From positions 62,001-126,000 of the forward strand of contig CAWVSL010000002.1 in the NCBI GenBank assembly GCA_963933115.1: 64,000 nucleotides of DNA, read 5' to 3'. Below the pieces are notes generated by a model. It was not told the DNA's origin. It was given only the letters and a program-made list of their open reading frames with translations, and did no database searches. This DNA comes from JALJPB01 sp963933115. Lineage in GTDB: Bacteria; Pseudomonadota; Gammaproteobacteria; Enterobacterales; Alteromonadaceae. This document shows, piece by piece, positions 19,587 through 28,400 of this stretch (its first letter is position 1; each line of letters begins with the position of its first letter). Both the position numbers and the translations under genes were made by a program.

Positions 19587-20342
19587 TTAGAATTTTGATA
19601 TAACCTGTTCAGCAGTTTGACCATAGCGGCGCTGTCGTTGTTCAAAATTCTCGATAGCTTTAACTAATTGATTAGCGTCAAAGTCAGGCCACAAAACATC
19701 AGTAAAATAAAGTTCTGCGTAAGCGGCTTGCCAAAGTAAAAAATTACTTATGCGGTAATCGCCTCCTGTTCTTATCAGCAAATCAAGTTCAGGCGTATCG
19801 GCTAAGCAAAGATGTTTGTTTAATAACTCTTCATTAATGTCTTCTAACGACATTTCATTTGTTTTTACTTTAGCAGCTAACTGCTTAGTTGCTTGAACTA
19901 TATCCCAACGGGCCCCATAATTTGCGGCAACCGACAATACCATACCTGTATTATTTTCAGTTAGCTTTTCTGAAACTATAATTTTTTGTTGTAATTTTTC
20001 TGAAAAACGGCTGACATCACCAATCACTTTAAATCGGATACCATTTTTATGTAATCGTTTAACTTCCTTAGTTAACACATACATAAATAAATCCATTAAC
20101 ACATTGACTTCATCCTTAGGACGTTGCCAATTTTCACTACTAAAAGCAAATAAAGTCAGTGCTTTAATACCTAATTCTGCGGCATGTGTAACAGTCGCCT
20201 TGACTGACGAAACACCCGCTTTATGTCCAGATACCCGTGTTTTTCCCTGTGATTGCGCCCAACGGCCATTACCATCCATAATAATAGCAACATGCTTAGG
20301 TATCACCTTTTGGGTATTGCTAACCAATTCGGTATTACTCAC
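19587..20342 (-). CDS. uppS: Undecaprenyl diphosphate synthase (GTG start)
   Basis: UppS (IspU) elongates farnesyl diphosphate with eight isopentenyl units to C55-PP, the lipid carrier for peptidoglycan and O-antigen. The catalytic loop MDGNGRWA (Asp23) and the substrate-binding RTGGDYRISNFLLWQ and ELYFTDVLWPDF motifs are present. The length of 251 is typical. The start is GTG at 20342, with GGAG five bases upstream. It is followed closely by cdsA and then dxr, which makes its precursor pathway. Confidence 0.96.
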   Translation of the reverse strand: MSNTELVSNTQKVIPKHVAIIMDGNGRWAQSQGKTRVSGHKAGVSSVKATVTHAAELGIKALTLFAFSSENWQRPKDEVNVLMDLFMYVLTKEVKRLHKNGIRFKVIGDVSRFSEKLQQKIIVSEKLTENNTGMVLSVAANYGARWDIVQATKQLAAKVKTNEMSLEDINEELLNKHLCLADTPELDLLIRTGGDYRISNFLLWQAAYAELYFTDVLWPDFDANQLVKAIENFEQRQRRYGQTAEQVISKF

Positions 20343-20461
20343 TTAAACTCCATTTATAAAATATCGAATAAAAAACACAAAAATTATCATAATTATTTGT
20401 ATATATTTCATATAACAACATAGCATTGAACTACAGTGATCTTAACAATTCAATGAATAAT

Positions 20462-21019
20462 TTAGATTTCCATCAAATCAACTTCTTTCTTGGCTAATAA
20501 TTCATCAACCTGCTTGATAAATGTGTCAGTAGTTTTTTGAATTTTGTCTTCAGCCTGATGCATTTCATCTTCACTGATCTCTTTTTCTTTCTCTAGACCT
20601 TTAATGTCTGAATTAGCATCACGGCGAATATTACGAATAGCCACCTTTGCAGCTTCAGCTTCACCACGCACAACTTTGACTAAATCTTTACGTCTCTCCT
20701 CTGTGAGAGGTGGCAGAGGGATACGAATTAATGTCCCGTTTGATTGGGGGTTCAAACCTAAGTCTGACTTTAGAATTGCTTTTTCAACAGCACTGATCAT
20801 GCCTTTATCAAAAACAGTAATAGCTAAGCTACGTGCATCAGGTACAGAAATATTACCTACTTGATTTAACGGTGTTTCCATTCCGTAATAATCGACTGAA
20901 ATATTATCAAGTAATGAGGCATGTGCTCGGCCTGTTCTGACTTTATTAAGACTCAACTTAAAAGACTCAATACTTTTACCCATACGATATTGGGCATCTT
21001 CTATGATTTCGTTTATCAC
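20462..21019 (-). CDS. frr: Ribosome recycling factor (GTG start)
   Basis: RRF acts with EF-G to split post-termination ribosomes. The 185 residues match the family exactly, with the conserved KVRTGRAHASLLDNI segment and the C-terminal helix ending DELLAKKEVDLMEI. The start is GTG at 21019, with AAGGA eight bases upstream; no ATG gives the full conserved N-terminus. It sits between pyrH and uppS in the conserved order. Confidence 0.97.
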   Translation of the reverse strand: MINEIIEDAQYRMGKSIESFKLSLNKVRTGRAHASLLDNISVDYYGMETPLNQVGNISVPDARSLAITVFDKGMISAVEKAILKSDLGLNPQSNGTLIRIPLPPLTEERRKDLVKVVRGEAEAAKVAIRNIRRDANSDIKGLEKEKEISEDEMHQAEDKIQKTTDTFIKQVDELLAKKEVDLMEI

Positions 21020-21101
21020 AAGTGTATTCCTTAAAAAGATAAATTAACGAGAGTATTATTATATTTTCTCTTATAACTATCGCATAAAATTGGGGGGTTA
21101 T

Positions 21102-21839
21102 TTAAAAATTTACAGCGTGATCTATCGTGGTCCCTTCATCAGAACCCATAATAACTGCTTTTAATGCACCTGATTTATTCATATTAAAAACACGAATGGG
21201 CATATTATGATCACGGGCTAAAGTAAAGGCAGCAAGGTCCATTACTTGAAGTTCTTTATCTAAGACTTCGTCATAAGTTAAATTTTTATAAAGAACGGCT
21301 TCAGGATTTTTAACCGGGTCTTCTGAATAAATCCCATCAACTTTAGTTGCCTTAAATACAGCATCGGCTTCAATTTCAATACCACGTAAGCAAGCGGCTG
21401 AGTCTGTAGTAAAGAATGGGTTACCAGTACCCGCAGCAAAAATAACAACTCGTCCAGATTTCAACAAACTTATAGCCTGTGCCCAGTTATAAGTATCACA
21501 AACACCCGCTAAATCAATAGCAGACATTAAACGGGTATTAACAAAAGCACGGTGCAACGCATCGCGCATCGCTAAACCATTCATCACAGTGGCTAACATG
21601 CCCATTTGATCACCAACAACACGGTTCATACCGGCATCAGCCAACCCTTTACCACGAAATAAATTACCACCACCGATCACTAAACCGACTTGAATACCCA
21701 TTTCAATTAATTCTTTAATTTCTTGCGCCATACGATCAAGAATTTTAGGATCAATACCAAAGCCCTCTTCTCCCATTAGCGCTTCACCACTAAGCTTGAG
21801 AAGAATGCGGCGATAAGTTGGTTTCAGATTGGTGCTCAT
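21102..21839 (-). CDS. pyrH: Uridylate kinase
   Basis: PyrH phosphorylates UMP to UDP and belongs to the amino acid kinase fold, not the P-loop NMP kinases. Visible motifs are LKLSGEALMG near the N-terminus, GGGNLFRG, and the DSAACLRGIEIEAD and TKVDGIYSEDP segments. The 245 residues match E. coli (241). The start is ATG at 21839 with AGGAA upstream. A terminator separates it from tsf, so it likely has its own promoter, with frr downstream. Confidence 0.97.
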   Translation of the reverse strand: MSTNLKPTYRRILLKLSGEALMGEEGFGIDPKILDRMAQEIKELIEMGIQVGLVIGGGNLFRGKGLADAGMNRVVGDQMGMLATVMNGLAMRDALHRAFVNTRLMSAIDLAGVCDTYNWAQAISLLKSGRVVIFAAGTGNPFFTTDSAACLRGIEIEADAVFKATKVDGIYSEDPVKNPEAVLYKNLTYDEVLDKELQVMDLAAFTLARDHNMPIRVFNMNKSGALKAVIMGSDEGTTIDHAVNF

Positions 21840-21890
21840 AATATAAACATTCCTAGCGTGTTAGAAAAATGCCTGAAAAATAAATTCAAG

Positions 21891-21931
21891 GCAAAAAAAT
21901 AGCCGTGATCAAATTTGACCTCGACTATTTT
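21891..21931 (-). terminator. Terminator of the rpsB-tsf unit
   Basis: AAAATAG (21896-21902) pairs with CTATTTT (21925-21931), continuing with partly paired bases around a TCAAATTTGA core. On the minus strand it is followed by T residues complementary to the A-run at 21893-21899. It lies about 80 bases after the tsf stop and before pyrH. Confidence 0.75.
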
Positions 21932-22012
21932 AATACGTTTAGCTGACTATCGAAAGGCTTATAGTTAATTAATATTAACTATATGCTAAATATATTTCAA
22001 TTAAGACAGTGA

Positions 22013-22885
22013 TTAAGCTTTAGTCGCAGCAATAGTTGCTTCAACTTCAGCAGCAAAATCTTCTGCTTTTTTCTCAATCCCTTCACCTACTTCTAAACGG
22101 ATGAAGTTAGAAACAGTTAGACCTTTTTCTTTTAATACAACACCAACTGTCTTCTTTGGTTCCATAATAAAAGGTTGGCCAGTTAAAGAAACTTCACCGG
22201 TGAATTTTTTCATACGGCCGATAATGATTTTTTCAAGTAACTCTACTGGTTTCTTTTTGGCATCATCAAGCTTATCGTTTTCAATCTTCAATATATCTAA
22301 TTGGATAGATTTTTCTTTATTAACTACTTCAGCAGGTACATCTTCAGGATTAATAAAGTCTGGCTTACTTGCTGCTACGTGCATAGCAATATGCTTTAAT
22401 GATTCAGCATCACCTTCACCAGCAACAACGACACCAATACTCTCACCATGACGGTAAGTAGCTAAGGTAACACCTTCAATATATTCAACACGACGTACAT
22501 TGATGTTTTCACCAATTTTAGTCACTAAAGTGATACGTTTTTCTTCGAACTGTGCTTGCAAGTCTTCAAGAGTGGCTTTTGAAGTAACTGCAGCATCAGC
22601 AACTTCATTGGCAAACGCTAAAAAGCCAGCATCTTTTGCTACAAAATCAGTTTGACAGTTTACTTCAACTAACGCAGCTGAACCACCAACTTCTTTAATT
22701 AAAATAGTACCTTCAGCTGCAATATTACCTGCTTTTTTAGCTGCTTTCGCTTGACCTGATTTACGCATGTTTTCAATAGCTAATTCCATATCACCATCAG
22801 CTTCAACTAACGCTTTTTTACAATCCATCATACCCGCAGCGGTGCGTGCACGAAGTTCTTTAACCATTGCAGCAGTAACTGACAT
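22013..22885 (-). CDS. tsf: Elongation factor Ts
   Basis: EF-Ts is the nucleotide exchange factor of EF-Tu. The TDFVAKD motif, which inserts into the EF-Tu nucleotide site, is present, after an N-terminal UBA-like helix bundle (VKELRARTAAGMMDCKKAL). I place the start at ATG 22885 (MSVTAAMV), since the further in-frame upstream TTG at 22900 lies inside the Shine-Dalgarno sequence TTGAGGAATT that serves this ATG. The product is 290 residues, as expected (E. coli 283). It follows rpsB with a 14-bp hairpin in the gap. Confidence 0.97.
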   Translation of the reverse strand: MSVTAAMVKELRARTAAGMMDCKKALVEADGDMELAIENMRKSGQAKAAKKAGNIAAEGTILIKEVGGSAALVEVNCQTDFVAKDAGFLAFANEVADAAVTSKATLEDLQAQFEEKRITLVTKIGENINVRRVEYIEGVTLATYRHGESIGVVVAGEGDAESLKHIAMHVAASKPDFINPEDVPAEVVNKEKSIQLDILKIENDKLDDAKKKPVELLEKIIIGRMKKFTGEVSLTGQPFIMEPKKTVGVVLKEKGLTVSNFIRLEVGEGIEKKAEDFAAEVEATIAATKA

Positions 22886-22935
22886 TGGATAATTCCTCAA
22901 ATTTTGATACCAAGTTAATGGTAAGTAATAAATGT

Positions 22936-22968
22936 ATTAAAGCAGAAGCAATTAGCTTCTGCTTTAAT
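22936..22968 (-). other. Strong hairpin between rpsB and tsf
   Basis: A perfect 14-bp stem (22936-22949 with 22955-22968; core AAAGCAGAAGC / GCTTCTGCTTT) has a five-base loop. No U-tract follows it on the minus strand; the run of T lies before it. It is therefore more likely an attenuator, processing or mRNA-stability element that sets the S2:EF-Ts ratio than a full terminator. Confidence 0.6.
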
Positions 22969-22997
22969 AGATAAAAAAAATGTGTCTAAAGAGCTAA

Positions 22998-23726
22998 TTA
23001 CTCAGCTTCAACAAAACCATCTTTTTCAGCTTGTACTGCGATGTTTTGCTCACGACCTTCAAGAACTGCATTGGCTGCAGAGTCAAGATATAAAGTAATA
23101 GAACGAATCGCATCATCGTTACCTGGAATGATGTAATCGATATTGTCAGGATTAGAGTTAGTATCAACTACAGAAATCACTGGAATACCTAGATTGTTAG
23201 CTTCTTTAATAGCAATGTGTTCATGATCTGCATCAATGATAAATAAAACGTCAGGTAAACCACCCATATTTTTAATACCACCTAGACTCTTGTCTAGTTT
23301 TTCCATTTCACGAGTACGCATTAACGCTTCTTTTTTAGTAAGCGCTTCAAAAGTACCATCAGAGCTTTGAGACTCAAGGTCTTTAAGGCGTTTGATTGAT
23401 TGACGAACTGTTTTCCAGTTAGTCAACATACCACCTAACCAACGGTGATTAACGAAAAATTGGTCAGATTTTATTGCAGCATTTTTAATAGCATCACTTG
23501 CAGCACGTTTAGTTCCAACAAATAATACTTTACCTTTCTTAGACGACACGTTATTTAAAACAGCTAAAGCTTCATTAAACATAGGAACAGTTTGTTCTAA
23601 GTTAATAATATGAACTTTATCACGAGCACCAAAAATGAATTGCTTCATTTTAGGATTCCAGTAACGAGTTTTGTGTCCAAAGTGAACACCAGCTTTAAGC
23701 ATATCGCGCATTGAAACGTTTGGCAT
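22998..23726 (-). CDS. rpsB: 30S ribosomal protein S2
   Basis: S2 is a late-assembling protein of the small subunit and is needed to bind S1. The N-terminal signature MRDMLKAGVHFGHKTRYWNPKM and the GTKRAASDAI, VNHRWLGGMLTNWKT and PDVLFIIDADHEHIA segments are typical. The length is 242 residues (E. coli 241). The start is ATG at 23726 with AAGGAAAT upstream. It is the first gene of the long minus-strand cluster and is divergent from the thioredoxin-fold gene and map. Confidence 0.98.
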   Translation of the reverse strand: MPNVSMRDMLKAGVHFGHKTRYWNPKMKQFIFGARDKVHIINLEQTVPMFNEALAVLNNVSSKKGKVLFVGTKRAASDAIKNAAIKSDQFFVNHRWLGGMLTNWKTVRQSIKRLKDLESQSSDGTFEALTKKEALMRTREMEKLDKSLGGIKNMGGLPDVLFIIDADHEHIAIKEANNLGIPVISVVDTNSNPDNIDYIIPGNDDAIRSITLYLDSAANAVLEGREQNIAVQAEKDGFVEAE

Positions 23727-24138
23727 TTTAATTTCCTTTATGGGGTTAAGCGTTCATACACCCAATATACACGACTCTTATTGCTGTTCTATCTTATGAT
23801 AAATCAGCTGAGCACCCCGGTATATCTTTAAAAGATGTATGTGAGTTTATGTTTAATACCACCTTTGGCAGCATCTATTATTTGTCTAAAATAACGGGCT
23901 ATGAATATAAATAAATAATCACAATTAATTTAGCGCGAACTTTATAACATAAAAGCGAAGAATTAACTATTAAAACCGAACAAAACACAAACCAGTGATA
24001 AATTTAAGCTAAATAAAAGATATGAATTTATAAACAACGTAAGAATTGATACATTGGTTATAAATTTGATAGGCTATTTTACTAACACACGTTAAAATCA
24101 CCTTTTTATAAAATCATTCAACCCAGAGTCCTTAATAC
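23727..24138 (-). promoter_or_regulatory. rpsB upstream region, possible S2 autoregulatory leader
   Basis: This 412-base gap separates divergent rpsB and the DsbA-like gene and contains no gene. On the minus strand, about 80-130 bases before rpsB, lies a short hairpin (ATCTTTTAAAGAT, 23824-23836) followed by CCGGGGTGCTCAGCTG. In gammaproteobacteria S2 represses its own mRNA through a structured leader of about this size; I infer the same here, but I cannot fold it or confirm the conserved bases. I do not see a clean -35/-10 pair. Confidence 0.35.
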
Positions 24139-24744
24139 ATGAATGCTGAACTATTTTTTATCTATGACACCCATTGCCCTTGGAGTTATGCAACTACCTC
24201 GTTAGTTAACTGCATTTCAGAAGCTTTCCCTGAAATGAAATTAAACCTTTTTCACAGTGCCCGATACGAAGGTGATGAATTAATCACGCCATTAACATTA
24301 GACGCTATCGTAAATGACTCAAACACTACATTTTCAGCTAGCTATATAGATAACCTAACACAAGAAAAAGACTCAACCATTAGTGCTAATTTACTTGCAT
24401 GGGCACAAGTAAAAGCGCCTCAATTAGTCTTGCCATTAATTAACACCATTGAGAAGCTGCATTTCGAAAAAGGCCTAGCGTTAACAACCGAGGTTGATTT
24501 TATTGATATTATTACTGAATATAAAATATCACCACCAGGTAAAGTATTTAACAATGATAAATTAACCAAAGAAGCAGAAAGTATTATTCATCATATTACT
24601 GAATTTCAAGAGTTGATGAATACTGATGCAATTCCTGCTCTTCTTTTAGCAGTTGAGGATAATCTTATTTTGCTAAACCATAATCTATACTTAAAACAAC
24701 CTGAATGTATCGTTGAAGCGATAAACTTAGAGCTTAATAAATAA
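24139..24744 (+). CDS. DsbA-like thioredoxin-fold protein with a single-Cys CPWS site
   Basis: A 201-residue cytoplasmic-looking protein (no signal peptide) starts with a beta strand and HCPWSYATTS (about 13-22), the position of the CxxC site in DsbA/FrnE-like proteins, here with only the first cysteine. A cis-proline-like TDAIPALLL segment near residue 165 completes the fold. This arrangement recalls the glutathione-transferase-like/HCCA isomerase branch of the DsbA family rather than a disulfide oxidase. It lies between rpsB and map, facing away from rpsB. The reaction is unknown; the family assignment is from motifs only. Confidence 0.75.
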   Translation: MNAELFFIYDTHCPWSYATTSLVNCISEAFPEMKLNLFHSARYEGDELITPLTLDAIVNDSNTTFSASYIDNLTQEKDSTISANLLAWAQVKAPQLVLPLINTIEKLHFEKGLALTTEVDFIDIITEYKISPPGKVFNNDKLTKEAESIIHHITEFQELMNTDAIPALLLAVEDNLILLNHNLYLKQPECIVEAINLELNK

Positions 24745-24848
24745 CATACAAAAGCTAATCGAGTTAGGTTAAAATAAAATTATTAAATGTTCACTAATTA
24801 CAAAACATGATTGATTTTGAACAAAAAAACATTAAAGATGAGGGTTAA

Positions 24849-25637
24849 ATGGGCATAACAATTAAAAGTCAGGAAGAAATAGCAAAAATGCGTATTGCTG
24901 GGCAGCTTGCCGCAAACGTACTGGAAATGATAGCCCCCCATGTAAAAGCAGGTGTGACTACTGACCAATTAAATACGCTTTGCGCTGATTATACCGAAAA
25001 TGTACAGGAGGCTATTTCAGCACCTTTAAACTATCATCATTTTCCTAAGTCTATCTGTTCTTCGGTTAATCATGTTGTCTGCCATGGTATTCCTAATGAT
25101 GTGCCACTAAAAGATGGTGATATTGTTAATCTCGACATCACGGTTATTAAAGATAAATACCATGGCGATACTAGTAAAATGTTTATCATTGGCGAAGGTA
25201 CTGCAGAAGACAACCGTTTATGTCGCATTACCCAAGAAGCACTTTACGTTGGTTTGAAAAAAGTAAAACCAGGCACTGCTTTTGGTGAAATAGGTACCGC
25301 TATTCAAAAATTCATTAAAAAATCTGGTCGTTACTCAATAGTTAAAGAATATTGTGGCCATGGTATTGGATTAGTCTTCCATGAAGAGCCTCAGATTGTT
25401 CATTATAAAAATAATGATAAAGAAAAAATGCTTGAAGGTATGTGTTTTACTATTGAGCCTATGATTAATTTAGGTCGAGCACAAACAGTGACTGATAAAG
25501 TTGATAACTGGACTGTCACCACTATCGACGGTAAAAGATCAGCACAATGGGAGCATACAATAGTAGTGACTAAAACGGGTTGTGAAATACTAACGTTAAG
25601 AAAAGAAGAGTCATTACCTCGCCTATTGCATAATTAA
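24849..25637 (+). CDS. map: Methionine aminopeptidase, type I
   Basis: Map removes the initiator methionine from nascent proteins. The pita-bread fold metal ligands are visible: two Asp in VNLDITVIKDKYHGDTS, His in CGHGIG, Glu in TIEPMI and Glu in WEHTIVV. The 262 residues agree with E. coli Map (264). The start is ATG at 24849, with GAGGG upstream. map divergent from rpsB and followed by glnD and dapD is the standard gammaproteobacterial arrangement; here one extra gene lies between rpsB and map. Confidence 0.97.
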   Translation: MGITIKSQEEIAKMRIAGQLAANVLEMIAPHVKAGVTTDQLNTLCADYTENVQEAISAPLNYHHFPKSICSSVNHVVCHGIPNDVPLKDGDIVNLDITVIKDKYHGDTSKMFIIGEGTAEDNRLCRITQEALYVGLKKVKPGTAFGEIGTAIQKFIKKSGRYSIVKEYCGHGIGLVFHEEPQIVHYKNNDKEKMLEGMCFTIEPMINLGRAQTVTDKVDNWTVTTIDGKRSAQWEHTIVVTKTGCEILTLRKEESLPRLLHN

Positions 25638-25736
25638 TTTAATGAAAAATAAGCAAATATAAATTTAGTGAATTCATTACCTTTTAATAAAGCTTGAGTG
25701 AATTCATTTTCTTGTTAATAAAATAGAGAAGTCACA

Positions 25737-28361
25737 TTGCAACGCCATTCCATCTTGCCTGAACATTTTATCGAAAAACTGTCGCTAACAACTGATGCAC
25801 TTTCAAGTAGTGATATTTGTTTATTAAGCCAATCGTTTAACGTGTGGTTACAAGAGCAGTTTTCTTTTGAAGAAAGTGCTGATTTAATTGCTGCTCGAGC
25901 TGATTTTGTCGATCAAGTGTTAACCAAACTTTGGTCACAACATCAACTTGATGAATATCAAATAACGCTCATCGCGGTAGGTGGCTATGGTAGAGCTGAA
26001 TTGCACCCTCACTCAGATGTTGACTTATTGCTTCTCACTCAAAGTAATATAGATAAAGTGCTTGAAGAAAAAATTTCCGCTTTTATTACTCAACTTTGGG
26101 ACGTCAAGTTAGATATTGGCCACAGTGTCAGAAGTGTCAAAGAGTGCATAAAACAAGCGATTAAAGATGTCACTGTTGCCACTAACTTAATGGAGATGAG
26201 ACTTATCTGTGGGAATGCTGCGCTTTCCCAGCAACTTCAATCATTACTTAACGAAGATACCTTTTGGACCTCCAAAAAATTCTTTATTGCCAAACGTGTA
26301 GAACAAGAAAAGCGCCACCAACAATATCATGGTGCCGCATATACCCTAGAACCCAATTTAAAAGCTAACCCCGGTGCACTTCGGGACATCCAAACTATTG
26401 GTTGGGTGGCAAAACGCCATTTTGCTGCCGACTCTCTTGAAGAGCTAGTAGAGCATGACTATTTAACACGTAATGAATTCTTTGAATTATTAGAATGTCA
26501 AAATTATCTTTGGCGCATGCGTTTTGCCCTACATTTTGTCGCAGGCCGCAGTGAAAACAGATTATTATTTGATTATCAAGCTGATGTCGCAACGTTGATG
26601 GGGTTTGGTGATCAAGGCAAAGCCCCTGTTGAACGAATGATGAAACGGTTTTTTAGAATTATTGGCCGTGTTGCAGAACTAAATACTATGCTACTGCAGC
26701 ACTTTGAACAGGCAATTCTAAGACAAGACGACAGTATAAAAATAACAACAATTGATAAAGACTTTTATTATTCAAACGGTCTCATCCAAAGCGATAATGC
26801 CCGTATTTTTATGAACCCAGTTAAGATAATAAAAATATTCTTATTAATTGCTCAGCATAACGAAATTAAAGGCATTCACTCCCAAGTACTCAGATTGTTG
26901 AGGAATGCCCGCAGGCGGTTAATTTCTGGTTTGTGCGATTATGCTGAAAATAGACGTTTGTTTATAGAGATTATTCGTCATCCAAGAGGTTTAGGCTTAG
27001 CTTTCACTCTAATGCATCGGCACAGTATTTTAAGTGCTTATTTACCAGAATGGCGTAACATAGTTGGACAAATGCAATTTGATTTATTTCACGCATATTC
27101 TGTTGACGAGCACAGCTATCGTTTAATCAAAAACCTATACCGATTTAGTCAACCAGAGCATAATCATCAATTCCCTTTGTGCTCTAAGATAGTCCAAAGG
27201 AATCGCAAGCCAGAAGTGCTTTTTCTTGCTGGCGTTTTTCATGATATTGCTAAAGGACGAGGTGGCGATCATGCAGAGCTAGGTGCTATTGATGCTCTAG
27301 CTTTTAGCAAAACCCATAAATTAAATGCTCATGACGGCAGAATGATTTCATGGTTAGTAAAACATCATTTGTTAATGTCGGTAACGGCTCAACGCAGAGA
27401 TATATCAGACGAAAATGTTATTCAAACCTTTGGTGAAATTGTTCGGGATGAAGCTCACCTCGACTTTCTATATTGCTTAACAGTTGCCGACATGAGGGCA
27501 ACAAATGAAAGTTTATGGAATGGTTGGAAGGCTAACTTACTAGAAGAATTATATTTTAATACTAAGCGAGCATTCAGAAGAGGTTTAGAAAAACCAGTAG
27601 ACTTACGTTCAAAAATTCGTGAAAATCAAAGACTGGCTATTGAGCAACTCACAACAGTTAATATTGAAAAATCAGCAGTAAGTGACTTATGGCATGACTT
27701 TAAGACTGATTATTTTCTGCGTTATACACCAGATCAAATAGCATGGCACTGCCAAAATATTTTGAAACATCATAGTGATGAACCTTTGGTTATCATTAGC
27801 CCTACGCCCTATAGGGGTGGTACTCAGGTCTTTGTATATACCAAAGCTCATAATACTATTTTTGCTTCAACTGTAGCGTTATTAACGACTAAAAAGCTGT
27901 CTATTCATGATGCAAAAATTATTACAAGTAAATCTGGTTATACCTTAAATACATTTGTAATTTTAGATCAACGAGGTAAAGCGATCAAAGATCAGAACCG
28001 TACGGCTGAGATTGCTCAATCAATAGCATTAACATTAACCGAAAAAACATTAACTAAAATAGAAATTCAACCAATTTCAAAGCGACTTAAGCATTTTAAA
28101 ACACCCACTCGAGTTAATTTCATTAAAACCAATGGAAAACGAGGATCGTTGTTAGAAATTGTATCAACAGATAGATCGGGATTATTGGCGATAATTTCTC
28201 GAATATTTAGGGACAAAAATATTAATATCCATTCGGCTAAGATCACCACTTTTGGAGAAAAAATCGAAGATGTATTTACTATTTCAAATAGTAATAATCA
28301 AGCATTGACAGTGGAAGAACAAGCCGAATTATCGAATACATTATGTGAAGAGCTATCTTAG
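25737..28361 (+). CDS. glnD: PII uridylyltransferase/uridylyl-removing enzyme GlnD (TTG start)
   Basis: GlnD senses glutamine and adds or removes UMP on PII (GlnB/GlnK), controlling glutamine synthetase and NtrBC. Domains in order: nucleotidyltransferase (GGYGRAELHPHSDVDL, about 80-96), helical linker, HD hydrolase (FHDIAKGRGGDHAELG, about 500-515), and two C-terminal ACT domains (the last around RVNFIKTNGKRGSLLEIV and DRSGLLAIIS). The total of 874 residues is typical. An in-frame stop lies just upstream and no ATG occurs for well over 100 residues, so TTG at 25737 with GAGAAG upstream is the start. Confidence 0.96.
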   Translation: MQRHSILPEHFIEKLSLTTDALSSSDICLLSQSFNVWLQEQFSFEESADLIAARADFVDQVLTKLWSQHQLDEYQITLIAVGGYGRAELHPHSDVDLLLLTQSNIDKVLEEKISAFITQLWDVKLDIGHSVRSVKECIKQAIKDVTVATNLMEMRLICGNAALSQQLQSLLNEDTFWTSKKFFIAKRVEQEKRHQQYHGAAYTLEPNLKANPGALRDIQTIGWVAKRHFAADSLEELVEHDYLTRNEFFELLECQNYLWRMRFALHFVAGRSENRLLFDYQADVATLMGFGDQGKAPVERMMKRFFRIIGRVAELNTMLLQHFEQAILRQDDSIKITTIDKDFYYSNGLIQSDNARIFMNPVKIIKIFLLIAQHNEIKGIHSQVLRLLRNARRRLISGLCDYAENRRLFIEIIRHPRGLGLAFTLMHRHSILSAYLPEWRNIVGQMQFDLFHAYSVDEHSYRLIKNLYRFSQPEHNHQFPLCSKIVQRNRKPEVLFLAGVFHDIAKGRGGDHAELGAIDALAFSKTHKLNAHDGRMISWLVKHHLLMSVTAQRRDISDENVIQTFGEIVRDEAHLDFLYCLTVADMRATNESLWNGWKANLLEELYFNTKRAFRRGLEKPVDLRSKIRENQRLAIEQLTTVNIEKSAVSDLWHDFKTDYFLRYTPDQIAWHCQNILKHHSDEPLVIISPTPYRGGTQVFVYTKAHNTIFASTVALLTTKKLSIHDAKIITSKSGYTLNTFVILDQRGKAIKDQNRTAEIAQSIALTLTEKTLTKIEIQPISKRLKHFKTPTRVNFIKTNGKRGSLLEIVSTDRSGLLAIISRIFRDKNINIHSAKITTFGEKIEDVFTISNSNNQALTVEEQAELSNTLCEELS

Positions 28362-28400
28362 GTAACTTTACACAACAAAATTTAACCTTAAGGAAGAAAA

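Noticed and set aside
19544..19645. N-terminal extension of CdsA overlapping uppS
   Set aside because: The extension is low-complexity (Asn/Lys-rich), overlaps uppS by 59 bases, and a TTG with a strong Shine-Dalgarno sequence at 19543 gives the normal N-terminus.
22886..22900. Upstream TTG start of tsf
   Set aside because: That TTG lies inside the GAGGA ribosome site of the ATG at 22885, which gives the conserved N-terminus.
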